Positions 17,868 to 28,336 of a stretch of 64,000 nt of DNA are shown here, piece after piece; position 1 is the first letter of the stretch, and every line of letters starts with the position of its first letter. This DNA is from Bacteroidaceae bacterium (lineage in GTDB: Bacteria; Bacteroidota; Bacteroidia; Bacteroidales; Bacteroidaceae). Below the pieces are notes generated by a model that ran no database searches, was not told the DNA's origin, and saw nothing but the letters and a program-made list of their open reading frames with translations. The stretch covers positions 1-64,000 of the forward strand of contig JAFWXX010000013.1 of assembly GCA_017522915.1 (NCBI GenBank), in the 5' to 3' direction. The translations under genes were made by a program, and so were the position numbers.

Positions 17868-17875
17868 TACTTTTG
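17868..17875 (+). promoter_or_regulatory. -7 element for the DNA-binding/kinase operon
   Basis: TACTTTTG matches TAnnTTTG. It lies inside the upstream extension of the next open frame, so transcription should start after it; this supports the ATG at 17912. The rest of the gap (17737-17867) holds nothing recognisable. Confidence 0.6.
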
Positions 17876-17911
17876 CAAAATACAGGACCAAACGACTGTA
17901 CAGGCAAAGAA

Positions 17912-18463
17912 ATGAAATTTACACCTTATATAATAGAACTGCTAGGGAAGGAGTGTGGAAGGGAAATAAGGATACCGGCAGACTGTGAATTCCTCGCACT
18001 TGACATTGAAAGCAAAACAAAGACCCATATAGGCTCTACAACCCTGAAACGCCTCGTTGGCTTTACCAACGATGAACGCACACCTCACGCCTCTACCCTT
18101 AACACAATAGCCGGTTATCTCGGACACCGGAGCTGGGAAAAGCTCATTGACATTGCCGACAAAAGCAATTCGGCAATAGACTGGCATAGCCATGAGGTAC
18201 GCTCTTCGGAACTAGAAACCGGGTGCAAAGTAGAGATCACATATCTGCCCGACCGGAAAATTACATTCAGATATAACGGTGAGAATAACTACACAGTTAT
18301 AGAAAGCATAAACAGCAAATTGCAGGAAGGAGATATATTGGAAATAACTAACCTCATACTAGATCATCCCATGTATGCAAAGAGCGTACGCAGAGGGACA
18401 GAAACAATTGGAGAATATACAGCGGGAATAATTTCCGGAATATCTTCTATAAAGATTATTTAA
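17912..18463 (+). CDS. Probable DNA-binding protein of a Bacteroidetes HTH-like family
   Basis: A 183-residue protein. The N-terminal half carries a pattern frequent in Bacteroidetes regulators and phage-type proteins: STTLKRLVGF followed by TPHASTLNTIAGYLGHRSWEKL, suggesting a helix-turn-helix fold. The C-terminal half (about 90-180) is beta-rich with no known motif. It lies 7 bases before the kinase gene, so the two are co-transcribed and divergent from the zinc-ribbon operon. It may regulate the locus or be a kinase substrate; both are inference. Confidence 0.6.
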   Translation: MKFTPYIIELLGKECGREIRIPADCEFLALDIESKTKTHIGSTTLKRLVGFTNDERTPHASTLNTIAGYLGHRSWEKLIDIADKSNSAIDWHSHEVRSSELETGCKVEITYLPDRKITFRYNGENNYTVIESINSKLQEGDILEITNLILDHPMYAKSVRRGTETIGEYTAGIISGISSIKII

Positions 18464-18470
18464 GACAGAC

Positions 18471-19751
18471 ATGGAAACATCCATATTCAGTGAGAGCTGC
18501 AATACAGAAAAATACCTGGAGAAGATAGAGACCAGAGGTGCTACATGCGACACTTTTCGCACAAAAATGTACGGAAAGCTTGTTTTTGTAAAACGCCTTA
18601 AGGAGAAATATATATCGGACATAAGATACCGGGAAGCACTGAAAAAGGAATTTGAGGTTGGGTTCAGAATGGAGCATCCCAACCTGCCACGATACATTTC
18701 ATTCAACGGCAATGAAATCTTGCTTGAATACATTGACGGTGAGACCCTTACAGAGAGAATCAAGAACAATCCCGAATACTTCACAAGAAAAGAGAACAGC
18801 GACAAGTTCATAAGCCAGCTCCTTTCTGCCGTAAAGTACATGCACCGCAATCAGATCCTGCATCTTGACATCAAGCCCGACAACATTCTCATTACACGCA
18901 TAAACAATGATGTAAAGCTTATTGACCTTGGCTTCTGTTACACCGACTGTTATACCGACACCACTGGGCACACAAAACAATTTTGTTCACCAGAACAGTT
19001 GAAAGGCAATTCCATTGACGAACGCAGTGACATCTACTCGATAGGACGCATTATAGAACTTCTTCCGAACAAGCACCTTTACAGGAAGATTATCACACGC
19101 TGCACTGCCAAAGACAAGGACGAACGCTACAAAAAAGTCGAGGATATTTCATTGCCAAAGAATCGCAGATGGAAGTTTGCTCTCATTGCAGTATTTGTTT
19201 CAGCAATACTCATTATTGTATTAATGGCACAGCATAACAGAGAACAAGAAGAGCCTGCACGCCATATTGCAACAGAGATAAAGAAACAAAGCAGCAGACC
19301 TATCATACAAGAGGTACGTGACAGCCAATATCAGGAGAAGGCAAAACCGCTAAAAGCCGAAACCAAGAAGAAGCCAACACCCAGTTTGAAAGAAATGCTT
19401 GAACAGGATGAGGAATACAAGAGAAACATTGCAAGAGCATACGAATCGGGAAGATTATACCGGCAGAAAATGGAAGAGGATTTTGAAAAATTCAAGCCTA
19501 AATTGAATGAATACCTGAAGGATATTATAGACTTTGTCAACAATGACAAGTTCCTTAAAGAACACCCGTCATATCTTGAATACAATGCAAAATATAAAGA
19601 ATTATGGAGAGAGGCATTGAATAGAATGTCATATGATGAGTGGACCTACAAATACTACAAGAGCCTGGATAACCCTTTCTCTACATTCAAAAGCGATTTA
19701 GTTGACAGTATTGAAAGAAAATTCCAAAGCAATGCCAACAAACTGCCATAG
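18471..19751 (+). CDS. Transmembrane Hanks-type Ser/Thr protein kinase
   Basis: A 426-residue protein. The compact kinase domain (about 15-230) has VFVKR (Lys41), catalytic loop HLDIKPDNIL (Asp133, Asn138), IDLGF in place of DFG (Asp152), SPEQL and the alpha-F Asp187. All key catalytic residues are present, although the glycine loop is degenerate. A membrane helix follows at 235-253, then a charged outer region with coiled-coil character (about 255-420) and no sensor domain of a known type. This is the usual single-pass eukaryote-like kinase layout. It is paired with the HTH-like gene and faces the zinc-ribbon/FGE-like operon. Confidence 0.9.
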   Translation: METSIFSESCNTEKYLEKIETRGATCDTFRTKMYGKLVFVKRLKEKYISDIRYREALKKEFEVGFRMEHPNLPRYISFNGNEILLEYIDGETLTERIKNNPEYFTRKENSDKFISQLLSAVKYMHRNQILHLDIKPDNILITRINNDVKLIDLGFCYTDCYTDTTGHTKQFCSPEQLKGNSIDERSDIYSIGRIIELLPNKHLYRKIITRCTAKDKDERYKKVEDISLPKNRRWKFALIAVFVSAILIIVLMAQHNREQEEPARHIATEIKKQSSRPIIQEVRDSQYQEKAKPLKAETKKKPTPSLKEMLEQDEEYKRNIARAYESGRLYRQKMEEDFEKFKPKLNEYLKDIIDFVNNDKFLKEHPSYLEYNAKYKELWREALNRMSYDEWTYKYYKSLDNPFSTFKSDLVDSIERKFQSNANKLP

Positions 19752-19770
19752 AAGCAAAACATGGAAGACG

Positions 19771-20556
19771 TTAAAGCCCTTCCTGTTTTGCCTCATTCCA
19801 CAAAGCATCCATCTCCTCGAGCGACATATCCTTAAGATTCATGCCCTTCTCCTTTGAATGTTCCTCAACATAGTTGAACCTGCGGCGGAACTTGGCATTT
19901 GTCATCTCAAGAGCATTATCCGGATTTATTCCGTAAAGGCGTGCAGCATTCACAAGGCTGAAGATGAGGTCACCGAACTCTTTCTCGCAATCGGCCTTGC
20001 TGCCATTCTTCATTTCGGCTTCCACTTCGGATATTTCCTCACGCACCTTTGCCCAGACATCCTCCTTATTTTCCCAATCAAAACCGACGTTGGCAGCCTT
20101 CTCCTGCATGCGGAAAGCCTTTATGAGAGATGGCATAGAATTCGGAACACCGCTCAAAAGGCTCTTGTTGCCGTCCTTTTCGGTCATCTTAAGCTGTTCC
20201 CAATTCTTGCACACCTCACCGGCTGTCTCTGCAACAGCATCCCCGAACACATGCGGATGACGGTATATCAGTTTGTCGCACAAACGGTCACACACATCCT
20301 TCATATCGAACTGCATCTTCTCGCTCGCTATCTTTGAATAGAATGCAACATGAAGCAGCACATCGCCAAGCTCCTTGCAGATATTCTGCGTATCATCGGC
20401 TATCAGCGCATCACAAAGTTCAAAACACTCCTCTATGGTATTGGGGCGCAAACTATGGTTTGTCTGCTTGCGGTCCCACGGACATTTCTCGCGCAACTCG
20501 TCGAGTACATCCAAAAAACGCCCGAAAGCCTCTAAAATTTCTTCTCTGCTATGCAT
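19771..20556 (-). CDS. mazG: Nucleoside triphosphate pyrophosphohydrolase MazG
   Basis: A 261-residue protein with two MazG domains. The first has CPWDRKQTNHSLRPNTIEEC followed by E-x-x-D/E-type metal ligands (ELGDVLLHVAFYS). The second has KEFGDLIFSLVNAARL near residue 205. MazG hydrolyses NTPs to NMP and PPi and clears aberrant nucleotides in the cytoplasm. The frame extends 45 codons upstream to a TTG through repeat sequence; the ATG at 20556 matches the family. Convergent with the kinase gene. Confidence 0.95.
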   Translation of the reverse strand: MHSREEILEAFGRFLDVLDELREKCPWDRKQTNHSLRPNTIEECFELCDALIADDTQNICKELGDVLLHVAFYSKIASEKMQFDMKDVCDRLCDKLIYRHPHVFGDAVAETAGEVCKNWEQLKMTEKDGNKSLLSGVPNSMPSLIKAFRMQEKAANVGFDWENKEDVWAKVREEISEVEAEMKNGSKADCEKEFGDLIFSLVNAARLYGINPDNALEMTNAKFRRRFNYVEEHSKEKGMNLKDMSLEEMDALWNEAKQEGL

Positions 20557-20616
20557 AATAACTATTTTCCTCACGAAGATACGAATAAACAAGCAAAAGT
20601 TGTGCAAGCGAATGGG

Positions 20617-20814
20617 TGAAAATTTATTTTCACACGCAATGAGCGCAGCTAAACTTCGCTGAAAGCAATGTTGTGCAAGCGAAATTCTCAATTAAGCGAG
20701 CATAACACAAACTTGTTTGATGTTATACAGCGAGCGAATGAGAATTCAACGGAGTTAATGGATGAAAATTTATTTTCACACGCAATGAGCGTAGCTAAAC
20801 TTCGCTGAAAGCAA
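20617..20814. repeat. Pair of 52-bp direct repeats upstream of valS
   Basis: Copies at 20617-20668 and 20763-20814 differ at a single base. Each begins with a TGAAAA/TTTTCA hairpin and contains an AGCG...CGCT inverted pair. A further hairpin, GCAGAA/TTCTGC, lies at 20855-20871. They occupy the 392-bp gap between mazG and valS, which holds no credible gene. They look like intergenic palindromic elements, not coding DNA. Confidence 0.8.
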
Positions 20815-20898
20815 ACTCCATTTCGGCAATTACCGACAAGCTCAGCCTGTTTTCGCAGAATTTTATTCTGCAGAGAGAGAAAATTTAAAAATAAGAGT

Positions 20899-20906
20899 TA
20901 ACTTTG
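20899..20906 (+). promoter_or_regulatory. -7 element for valS
   Basis: TAACTTTG matches TAnnTTTG and lies 42 bases before the valS ATG. The -33 element is not clear. Confidence 0.5.
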
Positions 20907-20948
20907 CAGATAGGTTTAATTTGGAATAACTATATAAAATAAGATACT

Positions 20949-23699
20949 ATGAGCTTAGCAAGCACCTACATACCCGCAGAGGTTGAAGAGAAGTGGTACG
21001 GATATTGGCTGAAGAACAACCTGTTCCATTCAGAGCCGGACGAGAGAGAACCATACACCATTGTGATACCGCCGCCAAACGTTACCGGCGTGCTTCACAT
21101 GGGACACATGCTCAACAACACTATCCAGGACATTCTTATACGCCATGCACGTATGCTGGGCAAGAACGCATGCTGGGTACCAGGCACAGACCATGCATCA
21201 ATAGCAACCGAAGCCAAGGTTGTAAAGAAACTTGCGGCACAGGGCATAAAGAAAAGTGACCTTACACGCGAAGAGTTCCTTAAGCATGCATGGGAATGGA
21301 CCGATGAGCATGGCGGCATAATTCTGCAGCAGCTTCGCAAGCTCGGTGCATCGTGCGACTGGGACCGTACATCGTTCACCATGGACGAGATACGCAGCAA
21401 GAGTGTGATAAAGGTATTCTGCGACCTCTACAACAAGGGACTTATATACCGCGGATTGCGCATGGTAAACTGGGACCCGAAGGCACAGACAGCCCTCAGC
21501 AACGAAGAGGTTATATACAAGGAGGAGAAAAGCAAGCTATACTACCTTAAATATTATGTTGACGAGCCGGCAGGAAGCACTGACGGTGAGGAGGCTGATG
21601 CAGTGACATTGTCGGCAACCGATACGTTCGACCCCACAGTAAAGCATCAGGTACTTCACCGTGACAGCGAGGGCCGTCGCTATGCAGTGGTTGCTACAAC
21701 ACGCCCTGAAACAATTATGGGTGACACCGCAATGTGCATCAACCCTAAGGACCCGAAGAACACATGGCTAAAGGGAAAGAAGGTTATCGTTCCATTGGTA
21801 AACCGTGTTATACCGGTAATCGAGGACCGCTATGTGGAGATTGAGTTCGGTACAGGATGCCTTAAGGTAACGCCTGCGCACGACACCAACGACTACATGC
21901 TCGGCAAGACCCACAACCTTGAGACCATAGACATATTCAATGCCGATGCAACACTGAGCGAGGCTGCAGGGCTCTATGTAGGCATGGACCGCATGGATGT
22001 TCGCAAGCAGATTGCAAAGGACCTTGCCGACGCCGGACTTCTGGAGAAGGTTGAGGACTATGACAACAAGGTAGGCTACAGCGAACGCAATGCCGACACT
22101 GCTGTAGAGCCACGCCTCTGCATGCAATGGTTCTTGCGCATGCAGCACTTTGCCGACATCGCATTGCCGCCGGTAATGGAGTACAGACTCAAGTTCTACC
22201 CTTCAAAATACAGGACAACATACAACAACTGGCTTGCAAACATTCAGGACTGGTGCATCAGCCGCCAGCTATGGTGGGGACACCGCATACCTGCATACTT
22301 CCTGCCTACAGCAGAGGGTGCTGACGAAAAGTTCGTTGTTGCGGAGAGCCGCGAGGAGGCTCTTGCGCTTGCAAAGGCAATTCCGGGCTACGAGAACATC
22401 ACCGCAGATGAGCTCCGTCATGACGAGGATGCCCTCGACACATGGTTCAGCTCATGGCTATGGCCTATCTCGCTGTTCAACGGAATTCTTGACCCAGGCA
22501 ACAAGGAGATAAGCTACTACTACCCTACCAATGACCTGGTAACAGGACCGGACATCATATTCTTCTGGGTAGCCCGCATGATTATGGCCGGCTATGAGTA
22601 TCAGGGCGAGATGCCGTTCAAGAATGTATATTTCACAGGTATCGTACGCGACAAACTGGGACGCAAGATGAGCAAATCGCTCGGAAACAGCCCCGACCCG
22701 CTCGACCTTATCGCAACCTACGGTGCCGACGGTGTACGAATGGGTATAATGTTATCGGCACCTGCCGGAAACGACATTCTATTCGACGAGAGCCTTTGCG
22801 AGCAGGGACGCAACTTCTGCAACAAGATATGGAACGCATTCCGCCTTGTAAAGGGTTGGAACGTAAGCAATGATATCGAGCAGCCCGAAAGTTCCAAGCT
22901 TGCAATCAGATACTTTGAGGAGACACTTGCCCAGTCGGCAGCCATGCTTGAGGACCAGTTCGGGAAGTACCGCTTGAACGAAGCACTGATGAATGTATAT
23001 TCACTCTTCTGGGACGATTTCTCGGCATGGTACCTTGAGATGATAAAGCCTGCTTACGGCTCACCGATTGATGCTGCTACATACGAAGCGACGTTAGGCT
23101 TCTTCGACAGCCTCATGCGCCTGCTCCACCCGTTCATGCCGTTCATTACAGAGGAGTTATGGCAGAACATCATGGAGCGCAAGGAGGGAGAGAGCCTCAT
23201 GGTGCAGAGCGTCAAGGAGCTTGCAAGAGAGCATGACGAGGCATTCATCAGAAAGATATACACCCTCAGGGAGGTAATAGGCAATATACGTGCGATACGC
23301 CAGCAGAAGAACCTCTCGCCACGCGAGGCCCTTGCGTTGCAGATTGTAGGCGAGTCACCGGTTGCAGGCCTCGAAAGTGTACTGACAAAGATGGCGAACC
23401 TATCATCAATAGAGAACGTGACTACACCCGACGATACTGCCGTATCGTTCCGCGTAGGAACTTCGGAGTTCGCTATTCCTATGGGTTCCCTAATCGACAA
23501 GGATGCAGAAATTGCCAAGATGCAGGAAGAGCTTGCATACCATGAGAAGTTCCTGAAGAGCGTTGAGGCAAAGCTCAACAACCCGAACTTCGTAAGCAAG
23601 GCACCGGAAAAGATTATTGCCATCGAGCGCAAGAAGCAATCGGATGCAACAGAGAAGATTGCAATGCTTAAGGAAAGCATCCAGAAATTGTCAAAGTAG
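20949..23699 (+). CDS. valS: Valyl-tRNA synthetase
   Basis: A 916-residue class I aminoacyl-tRNA synthetase. The HIGH-type motif is [17 protein letters not shown] near residue 40. The editing (CP1) domain contains [10 protein letters not shown]. The KMSKS motif [14 protein letters not shown] lies near residue 575, followed by the anticodon-binding domain. The C-terminal coiled-coil arm (about 850-916, rich in Lys/Glu with [15 protein letters not shown]) is typical of ValRS. It charges tRNA-Val in the cytoplasm. Full length for the family. Confidence 0.98.
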   Translation: MSLASTYIPAEVEEKWYGYWLKNNLFHSEPDEREPYTIVIPPPNVTGVLHMGHMLNNTIQDILIRHARMLGKNACWVPGTDHASIATEAKVVKKLAAQGIKKSDLTREEFLKHAWEWTDEHGGIILQQLRKLGASCDWDRTSFTMDEIRSKSVIKVFCDLYNKGLIYRGLRMVNWDPKAQTALSNEEVIYKEEKSKLYYLKYYVDEPAGSTDGEEADAVTLSATDTFDPTVKHQVLHRDSEGRRYAVVATTRPETIMGDTAMCINPKDPKNTWLKGKKVIVPLVNRVIPVIEDRYVEIEFGTGCLKVTPAHDTNDYMLGKTHNLETIDIFNADATLSEAAGLYVGMDRMDVRKQIAKDLADAGLLEKVEDYDNKVGYSERNADTAVEPRLCMQWFLRMQHFADIALPPVMEYRLKFYPSKYRTTYNNWLANIQDWCISRQLWWGHRIPAYFLPTAEGADEKFVVAESREEALALAKAIPGYENITADELRHDEDALDTWFSSWLWPISLFNGILDPGNKEISYYYPTNDLVTGPDIIFFWVARMIMAGYEYQGEMPFKNVYFTGIVRDKLGRKMSKSLGNSPDPLDLIATYGADGVRMGIMLSAPAGNDILFDESLCEQGRNFCNKIWNAFRLVKGWNVSNDIEQPESSKLAIRYFEETLAQSAAMLEDQFGKYRLNEALMNVYSLFWDDFSAWYLEMIKPAYGSPIDAATYEATLGFFDSLMRLLHPFMPFITEELWQNIMERKEGESLMVQSVKELAREHDEAFIRKIYTLREVIGNIRAIRQQKNLSPREALALQIVGESPVAGLESVLTKMANLSSIENVTTPDDTAVSFRVGTSEFAIPMGSLIDKDAEIAKMQEELAYHEKFLKSVEAKLNNPNFVSKAPEKIIAIERKKQSDATEKIAMLKESIQKLSK

Positions 23700-23724
23700 A
23701 ATAACCCGATAACTATTAAGGAAT

Positions 23725-24609
23725 ATGAACAGCAACAACCGCTTAGTAACTATATTGAGTATAGTGTCCGTACTCCTTGTGATTGCCGGATGCGTACTCT
23801 CCTACGCGCTCTTCCGCAGTGAAGAAAGAAAAGAGGAGGTAGAAGAGCTTATGGCTCTCGAAAGGGAGGAGATGCTGAACGACCTTGCAACAGCACAGGT
23901 GCAGTACGACGAGCTGATGGTACGCATCAACAACGACTCATTGAGAATAAAGCTAGAGCAGGAACAGTTGCGTACACAACAGCTGCTTGAGGAACTGGAA
24001 CGCACAAAGACCACAAGTGCTGCCGAGATTACACGTCTCAAGAAGGAGTTGAAAACCATACGCGCAGTTCTAAAGAACTATGTGATGCAGATAGACTCCT
24101 TGAACCGCGAGAATGCCAACCTCAAACAGGAAAACACAGCTGTACGCGAGAAGTACAATGAAGCGTCAAGGCAGATAGACAACCTTTCGGAGGAGAAGAA
24201 GATTCTTACCGAAAAGGTAACGTTGGCTTCGCAGCTCGATGCATCCAACGTGAGGATGACACTAATCAAGAAGAACGGCAAGAGCACCGAGAAACTCAAA
24301 CGCGCCAAACAGATTGAGGTACGTTTTACAATAAACAAGAACATCACTGCAGAAACAGGAGAAAAGGTAGCATACATAAGGATTCTGCAACCCGACCAGG
24401 AGCCTCTCGTCAAGAGCCAAGGCAATACGTTCCAGTATGAGAACCGCAACATCGGCTACTCAATGAAACGCAGTTTTGAGTTTACAGGAGAGGAACAGCA
24501 CATGACACTGTTCTGGAACATAGAGGAGACTTTGCAGAAAGGGAAATACAGTGTATATATTTTTGTTGACGGAAACATGATTGGTTCCGGCAGTGCAATT
24601 TTTGATTAA
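23725..24609 (+). CDS. Membrane-anchored coiled-coil protein, conserved in Bacteroidales
   Basis: A 294-residue protein. One N-terminal membrane helix (about 8-28) is followed by a long Glu/Leu/Arg coiled coil (about 32-175) and a C-terminal beta-rich domain (about 180-294). The latter includes IEVRFTINKNITAETGEK and GKYSVYIFVDGNMIGSG. The coiled coil should face the periplasm, carrying the C-terminal domain away from the membrane. No function is known to me. It lies 25 bases after valS and 9 before the decarboxylase gene, so it is likely co-transcribed. Confidence 0.75.
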   Translation: MNSNNRLVTILSIVSVLLVIAGCVLSYALFRSEERKEEVEELMALEREEMLNDLATAQVQYDELMVRINNDSLRIKLEQEQLRTQQLLEELERTKTTSAAEITRLKKELKTIRAVLKNYVMQIDSLNRENANLKQENTAVREKYNEASRQIDNLSEEKKILTEKVTLASQLDASNVRMTLIKKNGKSTEKLKRAKQIEVRFTINKNITAETGEKVAYIRILQPDQEPLVKSQGNTFQYENRNIGYSMKRSFEFTGEEQHMTLFWNIEETLQKGKYSVYIFVDGNMIGSGSAIFD

Positions 24610-24618
24610 GAAGAGAAG

Positions 24619-25554
24619 ATGAAACGCATACTTGTAACAGGAGGAGCCGGCTTCATAGGTTCGCACCTATGCGAAAGGCTGCTGAAGGACGGCAACGATG
24701 TCATCTGCCTCGACAACTATTTCACCGGCAGCAAGGACAACATACGCCACCTTATCGGCAACGACCACTTTGAGTTGGTACGACATGACATCACACAGCC
24801 ATACACCGCCGAGGTTGACGAGATATACAACCTTGCATGTCCTGCATCTCCGGTACACTACCAGCACGACCCTGTAAAGACAATACAGACCTGCGTGATA
24901 GGTTCAATGAACATGCTGGGCCTTGCGAAACGTGTAGGAGCAAAGATACTTCAGGCATCGACAAGCGAAGTATATGGCGACCCGAACATACACCCGCAGG
25001 TAGAGAGCTATTGGGGAAACGTGAACCCGATAGGAATACGCTCGTGCTACGATGAGGGAAAACGATGCGCCGAAACGCTTTTCATGGACTATCATCGCCA
25101 GAACAACCTGCGCATAAAGATTATACGTATCTTCAACACATACGGCCCGCGCATGAGCATGAACGACGGACGAGTGGTATCGAACTTCATCGTACAGGCA
25201 CTCAAGGGCGAGGACATAACAATATATGGCGACGGAAAGCAGACACGCAGTTTCCAGTATGTCGATGACCTCGTTGAAGGAATGGTACGCATGATGGAGA
25301 CACGCGACAGTTTCTTAGGACCCGTCAATATAGGCAACCCAGGCGAATTCACCATGCTCGAACTGGCAGAAAAGGTTATAGAGCTTACCGGCTCAAAATC
25401 AAGAATTATCTTCGAGCCTCTGCCGCAGGATGACCCTCGCCAACGCAAACCGGACATTTCGCTTGCCGAGAAGGAACTTGGCGGCTGGCAACCGGAAATC
25501 AAGCTCAACGAGGGCTTGCAATACACAATCGATTATTTCAGGAAATTAATTTAA
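24619..25554 (+). CDS. UDP-glucuronate decarboxylase (UDP-xylose synthase)
   Basis: A 311-residue extended SDR. The Rossmann motif [12 protein letters not shown] (about 8-19) binds [21 protein letters not shown] and the catalytic SCYDEGKR (Tyr and Lys) are characteristic of UDP-glucuronate decarboxylases, which convert UDP-GlcA to UDP-xylose. The substrate could come from Ugd, encoded at 45596. It lies 9 bases after the coiled-coil gene and 13 before lysS. Confidence 0.9.
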   Translation: MKRILVTGGAGFIGSHLCERLLKDGNDVICLDNYFTGSKDNIRHLIGNDHFELVRHDITQPYTAEVDEIYNLACPASPVHYQHDPVKTIQTCVIGSMNMLGLAKRVGAKILQASTSEVYGDPNIHPQVESYWGNVNPIGIRSCYDEGKRCAETLFMDYHRQNNLRIKIIRIFNTYGPRMSMNDGRVVSNFIVQALKGEDITIYGDGKQTRSFQYVDDLVEGMVRMMETRDSFLGPVNIGNPGEFTMLELAEKVIELTGSKSRIIFEPLPQDDPRQRKPDISLAEKELGGWQPEIKLNEGLQYTIDYFRKLI

Positions 25555-25567
25555 AACGATATACAAG

Positions 25568-27295
25568 ATGAATATTCTAGAACTTAGCGAACAGGAGATA
25601 GTACGCCGTGAGGCACTTGCCGAACTGCGTAACATGGGAATAGAGCCATACCCTGCTGCAGAATACCCTACGAATGCATTCTCAACAGACATTGTTGCAG
25701 AATTCAAGGATGATGAGGAGCCGCGTGAAGTATGCATTGCAGGACGAATGATGAGCCGCCGCGTCATGGGCAAGGCATCGTTCATCGAACTGCAGGACTC
25801 AAAAGGCCGAATCCAGGTATATATAACACGCGATGACATATGCCCTGGCGAGAACAAGGAGGGCTATAACGTGCTTTTCAAGAGACTGCTTGACATCGGT
25901 GACTTCGTTGGAATAAAGGGTACCGTATTCCGTACACAGACAGGCGAGATTACAGTACATGCAAAGGAACTTGCATTCCTATCAAAGAGCATACGTCCGT
26001 TGCCTATCGTAAAGTACAAGGACGGCGTTGCTTACGACCGTTTCGAGGACCCGGAGCTGCGCTATCGCCAGCGTTATGTTGACCTTGTAGTGAACGAAGG
26101 CGTGAAGGAGATATTCATCAAGCGCAACAAGATATACAGTTCTATGCGCGAATTCTTCAACTCAAGAGGTTACATGGAGGTGGAGACACCGGTACTGCAG
26201 TCAATCCCAGGCGGTGCTGCAGCACGCCCGTTCATCACACACCACAACGCACTCGACATACCTCTCTACTTGCGTATTGCAAATGAGCTATACCTGAAGA
26301 GACTTATCGTTGGCGGATTTGAGGGTGTATATGAGTTCTCAAAGAACTTCCGTAACGAGGGTATGGACCGCACACACAATCCGGAGTTCACATGTATGGA
26401 AATTTATGTTTCCTACAAGGACTACAACTGGATGATGTGTTTCACAGAACAGATGCTTGAAAAGATTGCACTCGATGTAAACGGAACTACAGAGGTGCAG
26501 GTCGGCGAGCACACTATCAGCTTCAAGGCACCGTTCCGCCGCGTGACAATGCTCGATTCCATCAAGGAGTTCACAGGCTACGACCTCAACGGAAAGAGCG
26601 AAGAGGAAATCTTCGCCATCTGCAAGGAACTCAAGATGGAGGTTGACGACACAATGGGCAAGGGCAAGCTCATCGACGAGATATTCGGCGAGTTCTGCGA
26701 AGGCAACTACATACAGCCTACATTCATCACCGACTATCCTATCGAGATGTCACCTCTCTGCAAGCGTCACCGCGACAACCCCGACCTTACTGAGCGTTTC
26801 GAGCTTATGGTCAACGGCAAAGAGCTTTGCAACGCATACAGCGAGCTCAACGACCCGATAGACCAGGCTGAACGTTTCCAGGAGCAGTTGCGTTTGAGCG
26901 AGAAGGGCGATGACGAGGCAATGTTCATCGACAAGGACTTCGTACGTGCTCTTGAGTACGGCATGCCTCCGACATCGGGTATGGGTATAGGAATGGACCG
27001 CCTGGCAATGCTCATGACCGGGCAGACAACAATCCAGGAAGTCCTGTTCTTCCCGCAGATGCGCCCCGAAAAGAAAGTGCCGAAGGACAATGCCGCTGCA
27101 TTTGCAGCCATCGGAGTGCCCGAAGAGTGGGTTCCGGTTCTGCACAAGGCCGGCTACAACCTCGTAAACGACCTCAAGGGCGGCAACGCGCAGAAGATAC
27201 AGATGGAGATTGGCGGCATAAACAAGAAGTTCAAGCTCGGTTACACCACTCCTGCCGTAAGCGATGTTGCTGCATGGATTGAGAAACTGGGTTAA
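25568..27295 (+). CDS. lysS: Lysyl-tRNA synthetase, class II
   Basis: A 575-residue protein. The N-terminal OB-fold anticodon domain (about 60-165) is followed by the class II catalytic core: motif 2 [20 protein letters not shown] near 260-280 and motif 3 [15 protein letters not shown] near 475. A C-terminal extension of about 70 residues ([12 protein letters not shown] onward) has a helix-hairpin look. This extension is seen in Bacteroidetes LysRS and makes it longer than the usual 500 residues. Confidence 0.97.
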   Translation: MNILELSEQEIVRREALAELRNMGIEPYPAAEYPTNAFSTDIVAEFKDDEEPREVCIAGRMMSRRVMGKASFIELQDSKGRIQVYITRDDICPGENKEGYNVLFKRLLDIGDFVGIKGTVFRTQTGEITVHAKELAFLSKSIRPLPIVKYKDGVAYDRFEDPELRYRQRYVDLVVNEGVKEIFIKRNKIYSSMREFFNSRGYMEVETPVLQSIPGGAAARPFITHHNALDIPLYLRIANELYLKRLIVGGFEGVYEFSKNFRNEGMDRTHNPEFTCMEIYVSYKDYNWMMCFTEQMLEKIALDVNGTTEVQVGEHTISFKAPFRRVTMLDSIKEFTGYDLNGKSEEEIFAICKELKMEVDDTMGKGKLIDEIFGEFCEGNYIQPTFITDYPIEMSPLCKRHRDNPDLTERFELMVNGKELCNAYSELNDPIDQAERFQEQLRLSEKGDDEAMFIDKDFVRALEYGMPPTSGMGIGMDRLAMLMTGQTTIQEVLFFPQMRPEKKVPKDNAAAFAAIGVPEEWVPVLHKAGYNLVNDLKGGNAQKIQMEIGGINKKFKLGYTTPAVSDVAAWIEKLG

Positions 27296-27313
27296 CATAT
27301 AAAAAGAAGCACT

Positions 27314-28312
27314 ATGGAACTATCCAACAAACAGGTTGCCATTATGGGCGGCGGAAGTTGGGCAACGGCAATAGCCAAGATTATTCTCAACAACGTCGAT
27401 TCCATAAACTGGTACATCAGAAGGGACGACCGCATAGAGGACTTCAAGCGTTTGGGACACAACCCGGCCTACCTCTCAGCTGTCAAGTTCGACACCGACA
27501 GGATAAACTTCTCGTCGGACATAAACAAGATAGTAAAGGAGAGTGATATCCTGGTATTCGTCACACCTTCGCCATACCTCAAGAACCACCTTAAGAAACT
27601 TAAGGCCGACCTTGAGGACAAGTTCATAGTAAATGCCATAAAAGGTATCGTTCCCGATGAGAACCTTATAATATCGGAATACTTCAACAAGGTGTATAAG
27701 GTCCCTTACGAGAATATTGCAGCAATCGCAGGCCCTTGTCATGCCGAGGAGGTTGCATTGGAGCGTCTGTCGTACCTTACAGTTGGCTGTTCGAGCATAG
27801 ACCATGCAAAGCAGTTTGCGAAGAAGCTTGCCAACAGTTTCATCAAAACATCGGTAAGCGACGACGTGGTAGGAATCGAATACGGTTCGGTGCTTAAGAA
27901 CATATATGCCATTGCAGCAGGAATATGCAGCGGACTCAAGTATGGAGACAACTTCCAGGCTGTCCTCATGTCAAATGCAGCGATTGAGATGAACCGTTTC
28001 CTTAACGTCGTTCACCCTATCGAGCGCACCATAAACGACTCGGTTTATATGGGTGACCTGCTTGTCACCGGTTACTCGAAGTTCAGCCGTAACCGCGTAT
28101 TCGGAAGCATGATAGGAAAGGGATACTCTGTAAAGAACGCCCAGATAGAGATGGAGATGATTGCCGAGGGCTACTATGCCGCAAAGTGCATAAAGGAGAT
28201 AAACGAGCACTATCGCATCAATACTCCTATCATTGATGCCGTATATAACATCCTCTATGAGGGCATATCACCGGTCATAGAAATAAAGTTGCTGACCGAT
28301 TCATTCAAATAA
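27314..28312 (+). CDS. gpsA: Glycerol-3-phosphate dehydrogenase [NAD(P)+]
   Basis: A 332-residue protein. The NAD-binding motif MGGGSWATAIAKII is at the N-terminus, followed by AIAGPCHAEEV and EYGSVLKNIYAIAAGIC with the catalytic Lys. It reduces dihydroxyacetone phosphate to sn-glycerol-3-phosphate for phospholipids, and here perhaps also for CDP-glycerol in the surface polymer locus. It lies 18 bases after lysS and 24 before pgi, in a run of same-strand genes. Confidence 0.96.
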   Translation: MELSNKQVAIMGGGSWATAIAKIILNNVDSINWYIRRDDRIEDFKRLGHNPAYLSAVKFDTDRINFSSDINKIVKESDILVFVTPSPYLKNHLKKLKADLEDKFIVNAIKGIVPDENLIISEYFNKVYKVPYENIAAIAGPCHAEEVALERLSYLTVGCSSIDHAKQFAKKLANSFIKTSVSDDVVGIEYGSVLKNIYAIAAGICSGLKYGDNFQAVLMSNAAIEMNRFLNVVHPIERTINDSVYMGDLLVTGYSKFSRNRVFGSMIGKGYSVKNAQIEMEMIAEGYYAAKCIKEINEHYRINTPIIDAVYNILYEGISPVIEIKLLTDSFK

Positions 28313-28336
28313 GAAAAAATAAAAACAAGAACAGAT

